A stretch of 58,960 bases of DNA, taken from contig NZ_JANZKV010000147.1 of NCBI RefSeq assembly GCF_025060895.1, positions 1 to 58,960 of the forward strand. Reading direction: 5' to 3'. The stretch is from Stieleria sedimenti (lineage in GTDB: Bacteria > Planctomycetota > Planctomycetia > Pirellulales > Pirellulaceae). Under the pieces are notes generated by a model. That model saw only the letters and a program-made list of their open reading frames with translations, did not search any database and was not told where the DNA came from. Made by a program: the position numbers and the translations under genes. Positions 17,865 to 31,160 of this stretch are shown piece after piece; the stretch's first letter is position 1; each line of letters begins with the position of its first letter.

Positions 17865-18791
17865 ATGCCGGAATCTGGATCGACAACCGTTTGCCGTGTT
17901 CTTGCAGTCTTGCCCGTGCTGAGCCTGCTTTGGACTGCTCAGTCTGCTTCGGCAGACTTCGGTCCGAAACTGATGTCGAGAGTTCGAATTGCTGTGCAAC
18001 TCGATGGGCACCCTCTACCCGACGGCACAAACGCTGCGTTGCTCGCACCTTCGCCTTGGTCAAGTGGCGGGCCAGCCAATGCTGCGGCGCGAGTTCCTGA
18101 GCTTGTCATTCCCTGGACGGATGACTCAGGCAAACAATGGAATTACGCCGGTTACTTGTGGGGAGGTAAGTTCAAAGATGGCGCGGTGACGTTCCACGGG
18201 TTCATGGACTACAAATTCCGCCAACCGCCTATACAAGGACTGCCCTCGATCGTTCGCTTGGCCGTGTACGATTCTCAGACTGAGCGATTGTATGTGACAG
18301 ATCCCGCCAGCCCCGGACAATATTTTGCGCTGATGCGGGCCGAGTTCAGCTCAGATGGACTTCGAGACCTGACGAGCGTTCCTATCCCGTTTTGGCATCG
18401 ACTCGATTTCTGGAAAGCGTTGCTAATTACTTTGATGGTCGAATGCCTGATCGTGGTTCGGGTCGTGCGTAGCCGTGACGAGCAGGATGGAGACCAGAAT
18501 GCCGAGCCTGCCCGCCGTAAAACGCGATTGATTCGCGTTTGCTTGCTCGTGAATCTTCTCACACTACCACTGGTTTGGTTCTTCGGTGGCGAGTTTCTTT
18601 ACCAGTTTGGATTCTGGCTGGGGACAGCCGCATTTCTAGGGCTGGAGGTGATGGCCTTTGTGATCGAAGCAATTTTTTACAGCGGCGTTCTCACCGCGTC
18701 CAGTAAAACGTCGCGGCTGCCATGGCCGATTGCTTTGCAAGCGTCGCTATTTGCCAACCTAACGACGTTTCTGCTGGGGTTTGTATTGTGA
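17865..18791 (+). CDS. Exported domain plus membrane helices, function unknown
   Basis: 308 aa. A signal peptide covers residues 1-31 (cleavage near ASA-DF). An extracytoplasmic domain of about 145 residues (Trp-rich, with WNYAGYLWGGKF) follows. A membrane helix lies near 183-200, a charged loop (RDEQDGDQNAEPARRKTR) at 203-222, and three more helices at about 225-305. No known family. It follows the 165-aa lipoprotein gene after two bases. Confidence 0.7.
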   Translation: MPESGSTTVCRVLAVLPVLSLLWTAQSASADFGPKLMSRVRIAVQLDGHPLPDGTNAALLAPSPWSSGGPANAAARVPELVIPWTDDSGKQWNYAGYLWGGKFKDGAVTFHGFMDYKFRQPPIQGLPSIVRLAVYDSQTERLYVTDPASPGQYFALMRAEFSSDGLRDLTSVPIPFWHRLDFWKALLITLMVECLIVVRVVRSRDEQDGDQNAEPARRKTRLIRVCLLVNLLTLPLVWFFGGEFLYQFGFWLGTAAFLGLEVMAFVIEAIFYSGVLTASSKTSRLPWPIALQASLFANLTTFLLGFVL

Positions 18792-18971
18792 CGATGAATA
18801 CAGCTGTGAAATCCAAAAAGGGAGAGTAAGTATAAAGTATGCCATCTCATCGCGGGGGTGGCTCGCGCGGTGATGATTTTCTTCGATCAGGTGAGATCGC
18901 GATGTGGCGATTGCAAGACTCATTTCAAGAGGATGCTCGTCGTGCACGTGGCGATGATTTCGAGACGCAAC

Positions 18972-19517
18972 ATGAAACTGGCGGTAGCTTTGCTCGCCGC
19001 AATGATGGTGGGGGCTGCCGGCTGCGGCGAGAAATCGTCAAGATCCAATTTCAATTTTTCACAAGTCTCCGAGGGAGCAATCAGTTGGTCCTCCGAACAG
19101 GACGGTGAGCAGACGCCGGGCATCGATGAAGCGCAAGTTTTGTACCTCGAGGGGCTCGTTGTTTTCTGGAGCGATTTCCCGACTCCAACAGCTACCAGCA
19201 TCGCCTACGGAAGCGAAAGAGATCACCTTGGCGGAGGCGGTCAATTTATCAACGCGGACTTCGGAGAAATCAAATTTCATTACGAGATGACCGGCCGGTC
19301 GTCCGGCACGGTGGTCGTCGCAGGCAAGAGCTACGACTTGGCCGCCGGCGGTTTATTCCTGATTGCGGCGCGACAGCCAACCGTCAAAGTACGACAGTTG
19401 AATTGCGACTTGCGCAATTTGGAGATGACGGAGAAAAGTCTTCGGTTACTGATGGATTCCGAGCGAGCGATCGCTGAATTTTTTCGTACGGCAGAGACGC
19501 CAAGAATCACCGATTAG
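18972..19517 (+). CDS. Lipoprotein with KSYD...RQ domain
   Basis: 181 aa from the ATG at 18972 (MKLAVALLAAMM), chosen because it gives a proper lipoprotein signal with lipobox GAAGC; the frame is open upstream to 18858 but that part is Arg-rich and unlike a signal. The C-terminal third contains VAGKSYDLAAGGLFLIAA followed by VRQLN, which matches the end of the membrane protein at 9883-10758. In planctomycete proteins this KSYD-AG-FL-RQ pattern recurs in exported domains of unknown function. No partner gene identified. Confidence 0.75.
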   Translation: MKLAVALLAAMMVGAAGCGEKSSRSNFNFSQVSEGAISWSSEQDGEQTPGIDEAQVLYLEGLVVFWSDFPTPTATSIAYGSERDHLGGGGQFINADFGEIKFHYEMTGRSSGTVVVAGKSYDLAAGGLFLIAARQPTVKVRQLNCDLRNLEMTEKSLRLLMDSERAIAEFFRTAETPRITD

Positions 19518-19598
19518 CCGCATGCACCGTGCGATACCGCATCGCTCCGCAAACAGCAAAAAAGTCGTTCCCGACGGGTTCGATCTCGTTCATTCTGG

Positions 19599-20465
19599 CT
19601 ACGGCAAAACGGGTCGCAACGCAACCACGATGCCAGCGAGCAAAGCCGACAGAAATGAAATGGTTGTCACAGCCCAACCAATGCGAGCTCGATTGGGATA
19701 CGTTCCTAAGAGCTGTAGACCACACAGCATGTTGATCCAGCATCCGCCGGCAACCAAACCGAGTATGTAGTCGGCTACGGGCCGACCAGGAAAAAACAGG
19801 CTCGTTACACCACCTGCGATCAACACCATGGCAATCACGGTAACCAGAAACGAGTGCGTCTTGCCGGGAGAAGTGGCTGGATCATCGCGCATTGCCTGGA
19901 TAACCGCGTGACGCTTGCGAGAGATTCGGCGAATCAACAGACAGCACGTCGTCGTGCTTGACAAGGCGACCAAAACGAACGATCCACCAATCGTAAGAAG
20001 GTCAAAATTATCGACCCCTTGCAGGCCGCCCAAAGCGACGACAACGGCTGTTATGCATGCAATCAGGCAGGCAAAGTACATACGTGCTCCCCGAGTGATT
20101 CCGCAAGCGAGCCCGCCCAAAACTCCACTGGGTAAGGACCAAAGTGGGATCATGGCGACTGCCATTCCAGAATAGGGTCCGAGATAGCTCAGTGGTCCAC
20201 GATCGGCCAGAACAGCAATCGTGATCCCCACGGCAATTCCGAAGACGACACTCAGAGCAACGCCGAAAGAAATGCCAATGAGAACGGAAACGACTAGATG
20301 CAACGGTGCCGCGATTGCTTCGAGCGAGCCATCTTCGCTCTGTTTCGCACTTTGCGGTGGTTGATAGGGATTGTTTGTGTCGCCGATGGCATTCTCCCAT
20401 TCTGAATACGCGGTTTTCGAGACGCCGCACGGAAGCTTCTCAATGAATTCAGCGGCATGCAACAT
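19599..20465 (-). CDS. Multi-pass membrane protein, paralogue of 749-1525
   Basis: 288 aa from the ATG at 20465; a TTG at 20510 would add 15 residues. NPYQPPQS lies near residue 33, then six to seven hydrophobic segments. The C-terminal half carries RKRHAV, ATSPGK, PVADYILG and YPNRARIG, in the same order as RKRRAV, SASPGL, QPADYLAG and YPNRLRIG in the protein at 749-1525. The N-terminal ~30 residues before NPY have no counterpart there. Function unknown. Confidence 0.75.
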   Translation of the reverse strand: MLHAAEFIEKLPCGVSKTAYSEWENAIGDTNNPYQPPQSAKQSEDGSLEAIAAPLHLVVSVLIGISFGVALSVVFGIAVGITIAVLADRGPLSYLGPYSGMAVAMIPLWSLPSGVLGGLACGITRGARMYFACLIACITAVVVALGGLQGVDNFDLLTIGGSFVLVALSSTTTCCLLIRRISRKRHAVIQAMRDDPATSPGKTHSFLVTVIAMVLIAGGVTSLFFPGRPVADYILGLVAGGCWINMLCGLQLLGTYPNRARIGWAVTTISFLSALLAGIVVALRPVLP

Positions 20466-20608
20466 GGACGATGACGCACGAGTCACGTGATTTTGAAATA
20501 AGGCCGTCAACCTTCACGCTCCTGTCCACTGTTACCGACATCCAGGCTAGACACCCTCAAAACCCGCCCCCTTCGCGGCGTAGCTGATTTTACCGCACTG
20601 ACAGGCTA

Positions 20609-20962
20609 TCACCGATCGCTAAGCTTGGCAGAACCTGCAAGTTTGGCGAAGAGGCGGCGCTGCTTTTCCCAGTTGGGTTCGGCGGCGATGGGGCGGATTT
20701 CACGCTCGGTGATCGGTGCTCGGCCGCTGAAGTACGGCTTCAGGAAAAGTAGTTCTTCCTGAAGATCCGGGGCGAGGTTGCAGAGGTTCATGATTTGGCT
20801 AAGGCGATCTCGTCTGACTTGGCCGGCTCTCGCTAAATCGGCCTGCGATCGGAGGCGGCCCGATGCCAAAGCGTGGTCGAAGTGGATGGCGAGTGCCATT
20901 AGCCGGGACAGCCTCGGCAGTTGGTCCGTTGTGGGCCGCGGTGGGGCCGCACCGCCGCGCAA
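20609..20962 (-). pseudogene. Recombinase-associated HTH protein, probably remnant
   Basis: 117 aa. The sequence from LPRLSRLMALAIHFDHAL through SQADLARAGQVRRDRLSQIMNL to PITEREIRPIAAEPNWEKQRR matches, from memory, a small helix-turn-helix protein encoded next to large serine recombinases in mobile elements of planctomycetes and alphaproteobacteria. The first ~12 residues (MRGGAAPPRPTT) look like non-native sequence. A different frame (20899-21096) overlaps it upstream and may hold the displaced N-terminal region. No recombinase is adjacent, so this looks like a leftover of a lost element. Confidence 0.5.
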
Positions 20963-21276
20963 CTCTCGGGCTCCGCGATCTGCTCGTCTTCAATCGCAAC
21001 TGTATCAGTCGACTCGCGAAGCTGAATCCCTAGCGGTTGAGTGATCAGCGGTTCTTCAGTTGTGAAAACCTCTCCGGACATCATTCGGTCAAGCAAACTT
21101 GCTGCCTCGTATCCAGTGCGTTTGGTAGCCGTTTGAGGTTTCTATCAGCAGGGCGACAGATCGTCGAGCCATTGGCTACAAAACAACTGGGAGAGTAATT
21201 GTGAAATGCCGGCATCAACCTGGAACGCACCTCCGGAACCGTATCGATTCACGGAGGCGTCCGGCGCTACAAACCA
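20963..21276. other. Gap upstream of HTH remnant, including a frame-displaced fragment
   Basis: A minus-strand frame (to 21096) reads SGEVFTTEEPLITQPLGI and could be part of the same decayed mobile-element gene as 20609-20962, shifted by one frame. From 21097 to 21276 I see no gene. The 3' end of the Gfo/Idh oxidoreductase gene lies at 21277. Confidence 0.35.
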
Positions 21277-22647
<1,371 letters not shown>

Positions 22648-22708
22648 TGCAGAACCTCGTTAAGAGAGCGGGGAAAGGAACGGGAAATGTAGAAATCGTA
22701 CTTGGGAT

Positions 22709-22909
22709 CTATTTGCCTAGGTCTTTGAAGCGTTCATAGGACTGGTTCAAAGGATGTGCCTCCGTTCGCCCATGAATCATGCTTGCCGTCCACTCCGACA
22801 ACCTTCTCCCGAGTCGGCGACAGGCCTCTTGCACGCGTTCCTCCTCAGGGGCGCCCGCGGATATGGCTCCGTAGTGAGCCGAGAATTTGATGCCGGAGTA
22901 ATCGGTCAA
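22709..22909 (-). CDS. Small 66-aa protein, possible flavodoxin-like fragment
   Basis: 66 aa with an ATG start. The pattern GIKFSAHYGAISAGAP followed by EACRRLGRRLSEW resembles the C-terminal strand and helix of flavodoxin-like NAD(P)H reductases, where '(A/C)R.LGRR' ends the fold; the match is weak. No N-terminal part is found upstream in any frame, so this is a fragment or an unrelated small protein. It lies 53 bases downstream of the MarR regulator on the same strand; MarR genes often neighbour such reductases. Confidence 0.35.
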   Translation of the reverse strand: MTDYSGIKFSAHYGAISAGAPEEERVQEACRRLGRRLSEWTASMIHGRTEAHPLNQSYERFKDLGK

Positions 22910-22961
22910 TCCAGTTTGTGCGTGATGAATTCCTAAGAATCGGCGATCTTATCGACGGACG

Positions 22962-23411
22962 CTATACAAGTGAGTTTTCTTGATTGAGCGTGGAAGTGAT
23001 GTTTCTTAACTGGCGGATCAGGGTGTCCGCCTCATCCGGCGTCATGCACCCGTACATTTCATCGCGGATGGATTGCCCGGCTTTCCAAAGCTTGCGCAGC
23101 TTTCGTTTTCCGCTGGCGGTCAGCGTGACGGTTTTGGCGCGGGAATCGGTTGGGTGGCTTGCCCTTTGGAGCAGCTCCATCCTTTCCAGTAACACCAGCA
23201 TCGCTCGGACCGTACTCGGGTCAGAGGAGATTCGGTCGGCCAGTTCACGCTGCGTTAATGCTTGGCCCTCCGAGAGTGCCAATAGAAGCACAAACTGGTC
23301 AGCGGTCACGCCATGCTGAGCAAACGCTGCTTCCGTGTTGCGGTGAAGCGCCATGTAGGCCGCACGCAATGCTAACGGCAACTCTCGCTCTTGCTGTGTG
23401 GATTCCTTCAT
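22962..23411 (-). CDS. MarR-family transcriptional regulator
   Basis: 149 aa. The family fold is visible: an N-terminal dimerisation helix, then a winged helix-turn-helix with LTQRELADRISSDPSTVRAMLVLLERMELLQR and the wing SHPTDSRAKTVTLTASGKR, which carries the DxR signature of MarR proteins. The C-terminal helices (ADTLIRQLRNITSTL) complete the dimer interface. MarR proteins are usually repressors released by small aromatic ligands or oxidants. Its target may be the small reading frame just downstream or the gap upstream; no operator is recognised. Confidence 0.9.
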   Translation of the reverse strand: MKESTQQERELPLALRAAYMALHRNTEAAFAQHGVTADQFVLLLALSEGQALTQRELADRISSDPSTVRAMLVLLERMELLQRASHPTDSRAKTVTLTASGKRKLRKLWKAGQSIRDEMYGCMTPDEADTLIRQLRNITSTLNQENSLV

Positions 23412-24204
23412 CTATTCAAGCGACTCCTGCGCGCAAGAAAATGCCTGATGGCGACTGAACCACCCACAACAACCAAGGAGAGTGTGAAAGATAGAAAAAC
23501 GAGCAAAGATCTGAATCGCATGAAGTGCCTGTGTTAATAATTCTTGCGATGCTTGCGTCTTCCCTGCACGCGAGCCGGATTCTCTGACGAGATCTTCGAG
23601 ATGAGGCCGTGAAATACCTCCACTTCGGCAGAGTGTACACAACAAACACAGGAGGACGTAGTCCCAACTTTTGCAACCATTCCACGTGCATTGAGGGGCG
23701 GCTCTTTGCAATGGCGGTCCACATCGCTACTGTCCGCGCTGCCTGGCAAGTGGATGCTGTCCCAAATGACGCAGCGCCGCCAATTCTAGCGAATGGCCCG
23801 CTGCTGCTGCACAATTCAAATTAATCGCTCATTAAGAGGTGGCGCGTCGTTTCCTTAAATTCGCCCAATGGAATCGAAACATCCCCGAAAATAATGGATT
23901 GGCTCACCGATTTGCAGAACTTTTAGACCGGCCTGGGGTTTATGCGTGTACGCACGGTTATCTGCTGAGCGGATCTGCTGCGAACTTGTGAAATATCTCC
24001 GCAGGGGTGCGCAATTCCTCATTTTCATTGAACTCAATGTGGCTATAAAGCACAGTACCGCCACTCCATCATTCGCGATATCTCGTCCCACTATTGATCC
24101 TGACGGCGGCAAGTTGTCCACCGAGAATCCAGCTTCATCTGCTTAGATGGACATCAAGCTGGTGGAGTTTGCACCGTCAACCAAATCGGCCTACCAGAAA
24201 CAAG
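23412..24204. other. Long gap upstream of ThuA/PVC-type gene
   Basis: Nearly 800 bases without a supportable gene, between the start of the MarR gene and the start of the plus-strand ThuA/PVC protein. Overlapping short frames on both strands lack any recognisable motif. The gap is large enough to hold the divergent promoters of both genes. I found no clear repeat or hairpin in it. Confidence 0.4.
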
Positions 24205-27200
24205 ATGACTGCTCTATTGAAACGCTTTGCAACTGCAAATCTGCTCGTCGTTCTACTTCTCGCCTGCGGTTTTGCATCGGCTCAGGAATCGCAAGTCTCG
24301 GTATTGATGCTTGGCGACAGAGGATTCCATAGGCCATCCGAATTCTATCGGCATTTGGCAGGGCCGCTCCGAGAGCAAGGCATCGAACTTGTTTACACGG
24401 AGAAGCTGAGCGACCTCAACGAAGATCATCTCGCAAAATATGAGGGGCTGATGGTCTTCGCAAACATTGAACAAATCACACCGGAGGCCGAGTCGGCTCT
24501 GCTGAACTATGTTCAAAATGGCGGAGGCCTGATTCCCGTTCACTGCGCGTCGTTCTGTTTTCTCAATTCCGATAAGTACATCGAATTGGTTGGTGGTCAG
24601 TTTCGAAGTCACGGGTTCACTCGCTTTGAATCCAAGATCGTGGCTTCCGACCATGAGATCATGCGGGGGCTGAAACCGGTTCGGTCGATGGACGAAAGCT
24701 ACCGTCACAGTAAGCTCAACCCAGACATGACCGTTCTTGAGACACGGAGCGACGAATCCGGTCCCGTGAGCGATCCCGATGGTGAACCCTACACATGGAT
24801 CCGAACGAGCGGACAAGGACGGGTCTTCTATACCGCGTGGGGGCACGATCATCGGACGTGGTCCAACGCTGACTTTCAAAAATTGCTCGCACGCGGTGTT
24901 TTGTGGGCCTGTGGCCAGACGCTCACCGCAGCTTCGACCGACAGCGGCAAGCCTACAGATCCAAAAGCGGAAGCGGTCATCGCTGCGAATCGTCCCTTTT
25001 CCTCGCCGGAGATGAATCCGCCATCGGTCGACGATGAAGAATTTGCAACGACAGACGTGGGGGCGAAGATCCCCAACTACACGCCGGGTGCTCAGTGGGG
25101 AACGCAGGCCGAACCGTTCTCGAAGATGCAAGACCCTCTCCCAGCGGAACAGTCCATCAAAGCGTTCGCGACTCCGGCAGGAACGCAGCTCGCAATCTGG
25201 GCCAAGGAGTCGACCGACAACTGGCCCGGCGATCCCCAGCAAAACGACAAGACTGCAGGGCTAAAGGGCAAGCCGATCGCAATGAACTGGGATGAGGACG
25301 GGCGTTTGTGGGTTTGCGAAACTGTCGACTACCCCAATGAACTGAAAGAAGAATCAGCCGTCGGCCGCGACCGCATCAAGATTTGCGAAGATACGGACAA
25401 CGATGGCCAGGCCGATAAGTTCACGGTCTTTGCAGAAAACTTGAGCATTCCGTCGACACTGGTTTGCTACCGGGGTGGCGTGATCGTCCAGGACGGCGAA
25501 GAGACGATCTATTTGAAGGACATCGATGGCGACGACAAGGCCGATTTTCGACAGTCGCTGATTACCGGCTGGGCGCTGGGCGACACGCACGGCGGCGTTA
25601 GCAATTTCCAGTATGGCCCCGACAACTGGATCTGGGGCATGCAGGGCTACAACAATTCCCAGCCCATCATCAACGGCGAACCGCAAATGCGTTTCCGCCA
25701 AGGGTTCTGGCGATTCAAAGTCAAAGCGGGGGCGTCGGACGAGACAGCACCAGCCTATGCGATCGACACAGAAACGGGCAAAGTCGCAGACAACCAATCA
25801 AGCGACTTCGATCAGCACACAATCCGTGTCGATGCATTGGAGTTCATGCGAGGCACGAACAACAACACTTGGGGGCTGGGTTTCAGCGAGGAAGGCTATG
25901 TCTTTGGTTCAACTGCAAACGGTTGCCCGAGCGTTCACATGCCGATTCCCAATCGGTATTACGATCAAGTCGCCGGCTGGTCGCCCGAGACTCTTCAAAA
26001 TATTGCCCAGTCCCATCGGTTCGATCCGATCGATGATCGCATTCGCCAGGTGGACTGGCACGGCGGATTTACAGCCGGTTGCGGCTCAGCAATCTACACT
26101 GCCCGCAACTATCCACCGACCTGGTGGAACCGAATTCAAATGGTCTGCGGTCCGACGGGACACCTCGTCGGTTCTTTCGTGCTGGAGAAGGACGGTGCAA
26201 ACTATCGTTCTCGAAATGCGTTCAACACGGTTGCCAGCATCGATGACTGGTCAGCTCCGATCATGTCGGAGGTCGGCCCCGATGGCAACGTATGGGTCTT
26301 GGACTGGTACAACTACATTGTTCAGCACAACCCAACGCCCAACGGTTTCCAAACCGGCAAAGGGGCTGCTTATGAAAGTGATCTGCGAGACAAACGTTTC
26401 GCCCGAGTCTATCGACTAGTGACCGACGAGGCAGGCAGCGGCTCCGCGACGCGAACGTTACAACTCGCTGATGCCGAGAACGCCGAGTTGGTTACGGCAC
26501 TCAGCAGTGACAATTTCTTTTGGCGTCGAACGGCACAACGTCTTATCGTGGAACGTGGGGCGGCTGACGATGCGACGCTCAGTGCTCTTGTTTCATTGGT
26601 CGAAAATGATCAAGTCGACGAGATCGGATTGAACCCAGCCGCGATGCATGCGATTTGGACGCTCGCAGGCTTGTCGAAATCGGGTAACGAATCAGCAGTC
26701 GCTGCACTGGCAAAGGCGTGTGACGCCGGCTTCGGTCATGTATCCAGCCCAGTGCGCAACGCGGCGATCGCGAGTTGCGGCAGCGAGCAGGTCGCCGGGG
26801 CGATTGAAGCGGGTCTGCAAAACGACGCCGACCCCAAGGTGCGGGTGACCTTGTTGCTGCGCGTTGCCGAAGGAAAAGCGAACGCTGCGATCAATGGTGA
26901 CGAGCTTGCTGGCTTGGTAGCTTCGATCGAAGACGATAGCGTTCTATTGGACGCATGGACCTCTGCTGCTTCGACCGATCCTGCCGCGACGATCGTGGCG
27001 CTCGGCAAGATGAATCCGTCTGCCGTGAATTCGCTCAATGAACGAATTTCCGTTCTGGCCGAACACCTCGCGAGGAGCAATCCCACGGCTGAGCAAATCA
27101 GCGAGCTGCTTGAAATCACGCCCGATTCACCTGTCGCCGTCACGGTCTGGGAAGGCTTGGCAAAGGGTTGGCCGCGAGATCTGGTTCTTAATCTTCCCGA

Positions 27201-28803
27201 GTCATCGCAGAAAATTGTTCGTGACCGGTTCTTAGCAGGCGACACTTCGGTCGAAAGCAAAGCCGCGATCCTGGCGGTAGCCGACAAGTGGTCGATCACG
27301 AACCTAAACGAGATTGTCAGTGAAATTCAGGACGAACTGCTGGCGACCGCTTTGGACGCGGATGCCGATTCAGAGAAACGTCTGAGTGCTTGGGATCAAT
27401 CGATTCGCCTTGCACCAACGAGTCCAAAGATTCTCGACGCGATTGAGGCATTCTTTACACCGCAATTGGCTCCAGAAACCGGGGTCGCGGCACTAAACTC
27501 ACTGCAGGCCGCCCGCGTGAATGGTCTTTCCGAAACGTTGTTGGACATGAAATCCTCGCTGGGGCCAAAACTCGGTAGCCAAGTTCTGACGTTGCTTTTA
27601 TCCCGAGCCGATGGCACTGAAGATTTGCTGGACGCCATTGCCGATGGACAAGTGCAATTCAATGATCTTCAGCTCGATCAACGCCAAGCCTTACTGAACC
27701 ACCCCACCTCATCGATAGCATCACGAGCAAAGGAGTTGATGGAAACGCGAGGTGCGATGGTAACATCTAATCGCCAAGCATTGGTCGATCAATGGTTACC
27801 GGTCGCTGCCGTGGAAGGCGATGTGACGAATGGCCTGGCGATGTTCAAGAAACATTGCTCAGCTTGTCACATCCATGGCGAGATCGGACAAGAAATCGGT
27901 CCTAACTTGACGGGCATGGCGGTTCATCCCAAAGAAGAAATCTTGATGAACGTCCTCGATCCATCGCGAAGCGTCGAAAGCAATTTTCGCACATACCAGA
28001 TTTTGACCGTCGACGGAAATGTGCTCTCCGGAATGCTAGCCGGCGAGTCGGCAAACTCGCTACGCATCATCGACACGCAAGGCAAAGAAAAACTGGTCCT
28101 TCGCGAAGACATCGAGCAATTGACTTCGTCGTCCAAGTCATTGATGCCAGAGGGTTTTGAAAGCTCGATCAGTAAAACTGAAATGGCGGATCTCCTGTCG
28201 TTTCTCGCCAAACGTGGCAAGTACGCGCCGCTGAACATCTCTAGCGCTGCGACCATCAACAGCAAAAAAGGCCTCCCCGGATTCCGCGGACGACCTGGAG
28301 ACGAGTTTGTACTCGATTCCTACGGGCGTGTGGAGGTCGAAGGCGTTCCCTTTGAATTGGTCGATCCCCAGGGAGATCGGATCGCCAACATCATCGGTTT
28401 GCAACGTCAATCATCGCGATTCCCAAGCACGTTGCCAGAATCGGCTAGCCTCGACTGCGCTGGAAACGTGAAAATGATTCACATGTTGGGGGGTGTCGCC
28501 TGGGCTGCCTACCCGCGTTTCAAGGATGAAACGACCAGCATGATCGTCCGTCGTCATTACGCTGACGAAAGCACAAGTGACTTTGAATTGGTCAACGGCA
28601 AGCACATCGTGACTTACCAAGCGGGCGAGGATGTGCCGGAATCGAAGAAGGCGATTGAAGCCAGCGGCAAGCAAATCCGCTACTTGAAGATTCCTGCCGA
28701 AGCTGACAAAGCACTTACGAAAATCGAATTCTTGAAAGGCGGTGACTTTTCGCTTCCGCTTGTGTTTGCAGTGACCATCGAGTTTTCAGGTGAAGGTCAC
28801 TAG
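24205..28803 (+). CDS. ThuA domain plus PVC-type haem-binding dehydrogenase-like protein
   Basis: 1532 aa from the ATG at 24205 (MTALLKRFATANL), which begins a signal peptide ending near FASAQ; longer frames upstream lack one. Residues ~25-250 form a ThuA-like domain (trehalose-utilisation, GATase1 fold; NGGGLIPVHCASF, HDHRTW). Residues ~330-780 match the planctomycete/Verrucomicrobia membrane-bound dehydrogenase (beta-propeller) family. About 790-1190 hold HEAT-like helical repeats. A c-type haem site CSACH lies at 1218-1222, within a ~130-aa haem domain, and a beta-sandwich domain ends the protein. It probably oxidises a sugar or sugar-derived substrate in the periplasm and passes electrons to the haem. 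Confidence 0.92.
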   Translation: MTALLKRFATANLLVVLLLACGFASAQESQVSVLMLGDRGFHRPSEFYRHLAGPLREQGIELVYTEKLSDLNEDHLAKYEGLMVFANIEQITPEAESALLNYVQNGGGLIPVHCASFCFLNSDKYIELVGGQFRSHGFTRFESKIVASDHEIMRGLKPVRSMDESYRHSKLNPDMTVLETRSDESGPVSDPDGEPYTWIRTSGQGRVFYTAWGHDHRTWSNADFQKLLARGVLWACGQTLTAASTDSGKPTDPKAEAVIAANRPFSSPEMNPPSVDDEEFATTDVGAKIPNYTPGAQWGTQAEPFSKMQDPLPAEQSIKAFATPAGTQLAIWAKESTDNWPGDPQQNDKTAGLKGKPIAMNWDEDGRLWVCETVDYPNELKEESAVGRDRIKICEDTDNDGQADKFTVFAENLSIPSTLVCYRGGVIVQDGEETIYLKDIDGDDKADFRQSLITGWALGDTHGGVSNFQYGPDNWIWGMQGYNNSQPIINGEPQMRFRQGFWRFKVKAGASDETAPAYAIDTETGKVADNQSSDFDQHTIRVDALEFMRGTNNNTWGLGFSEEGYVFGSTANGCPSVHMPIPNRYYDQVAGWSPETLQNIAQSHRFDPIDDRIRQVDWHGGFTAGCGSAIYTARNYPPTWWNRIQMVCGPTGHLVGSFVLEKDGANYRSRNAFNTVASIDDWSAPIMSEVGPDGNVWVLDWYNYIVQHNPTPNGFQTGKGAAYESDLRDKRFARVYRLVTDEAGSGSATRTLQLADAENAELVTALSSDNFFWRRTAQRLIVERGAADDATLSALVSLVENDQVDEIGLNPAAMHAIWTLAGLSKSGNESAVAALAKACDAGFGHVSSPVRNAAIASCGSEQVAGAIEAGLQNDADPKVRVTLLLRVAEGKANAAINGDELAGLVASIEDDSVLLDAWTSAASTDPAATIVALGKMNPSAVNSLNERISVLAEHLARSNPTAEQISELLEITPDSPVAVTVWEGLAKGWPRDLVLNLPESSQKIVRDRFLAGDTSVESKAAILAVADKWSITNLNEIVSEIQDELLATALDADADSEKRLSAWDQSIRLAPTSPKILDAIEAFFTPQLAPETGVAALNSLQAARVNGLSETLLDMKSSLGPKLGSQVLTLLLSRADGTEDLLDAIADGQVQFNDLQLDQRQALLNHPTSSIASRAKELMETRGAMVTSNRQALVDQWLPVAAVEGDVTNGLAMFKKHCSACHIHGEIGQEIGPNLTGMAVHPKEEILMNVLDPSRSVESNFRTYQILTVDGNVLSGMLAGESANSLRIIDTQGKEKLVLREDIEQLTSSSKSLMPEGFESSISKTEMADLLSFLAKRGKYAPLNISSAATINSKKGLPGFRGRPGDEFVLDSYGRVEVEGVPFELVDPQGDRIANIIGLQRQSSRFPSTLPESASLDCAGNVKMIHMLGGVAWAAYPRFKDETTSMIVRRHYADESTSDFELVNGKHIVTYQAGEDVPESKKAIEASGKQIRYLKIPAEADKALTKIEFLKGGDFSLPLVFAVTIEFSGEGH

Positions 28804-28815
28804 ACCTGACGGTGA

Positions 28816-31122
<2,307 letters not shown>

Positions 31123-31160
31123 ATCACTGCAACTTCCAAACCCACATCGGATATCGCCGT

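Noticed and set aside
18858-18971. N-terminal extension of the lipoprotein at 18972
   Set aside because: Arg/Cys-rich and without signal character, while the ATG at 18972 gives a proper lipobox distance.
23416-23814. 132-codon minus-strand frame in the long gap
   Set aside because: No family motif, signal peptide or clear start; could be a decayed gene but cannot be supported.
24253-25242. Long minus-strand frame opposite the ThuA/PVC gene
   Set aside because: Lies wholly inside a well supported plus-strand gene and has the Arg/Pro-rich composition of a complementary frame.
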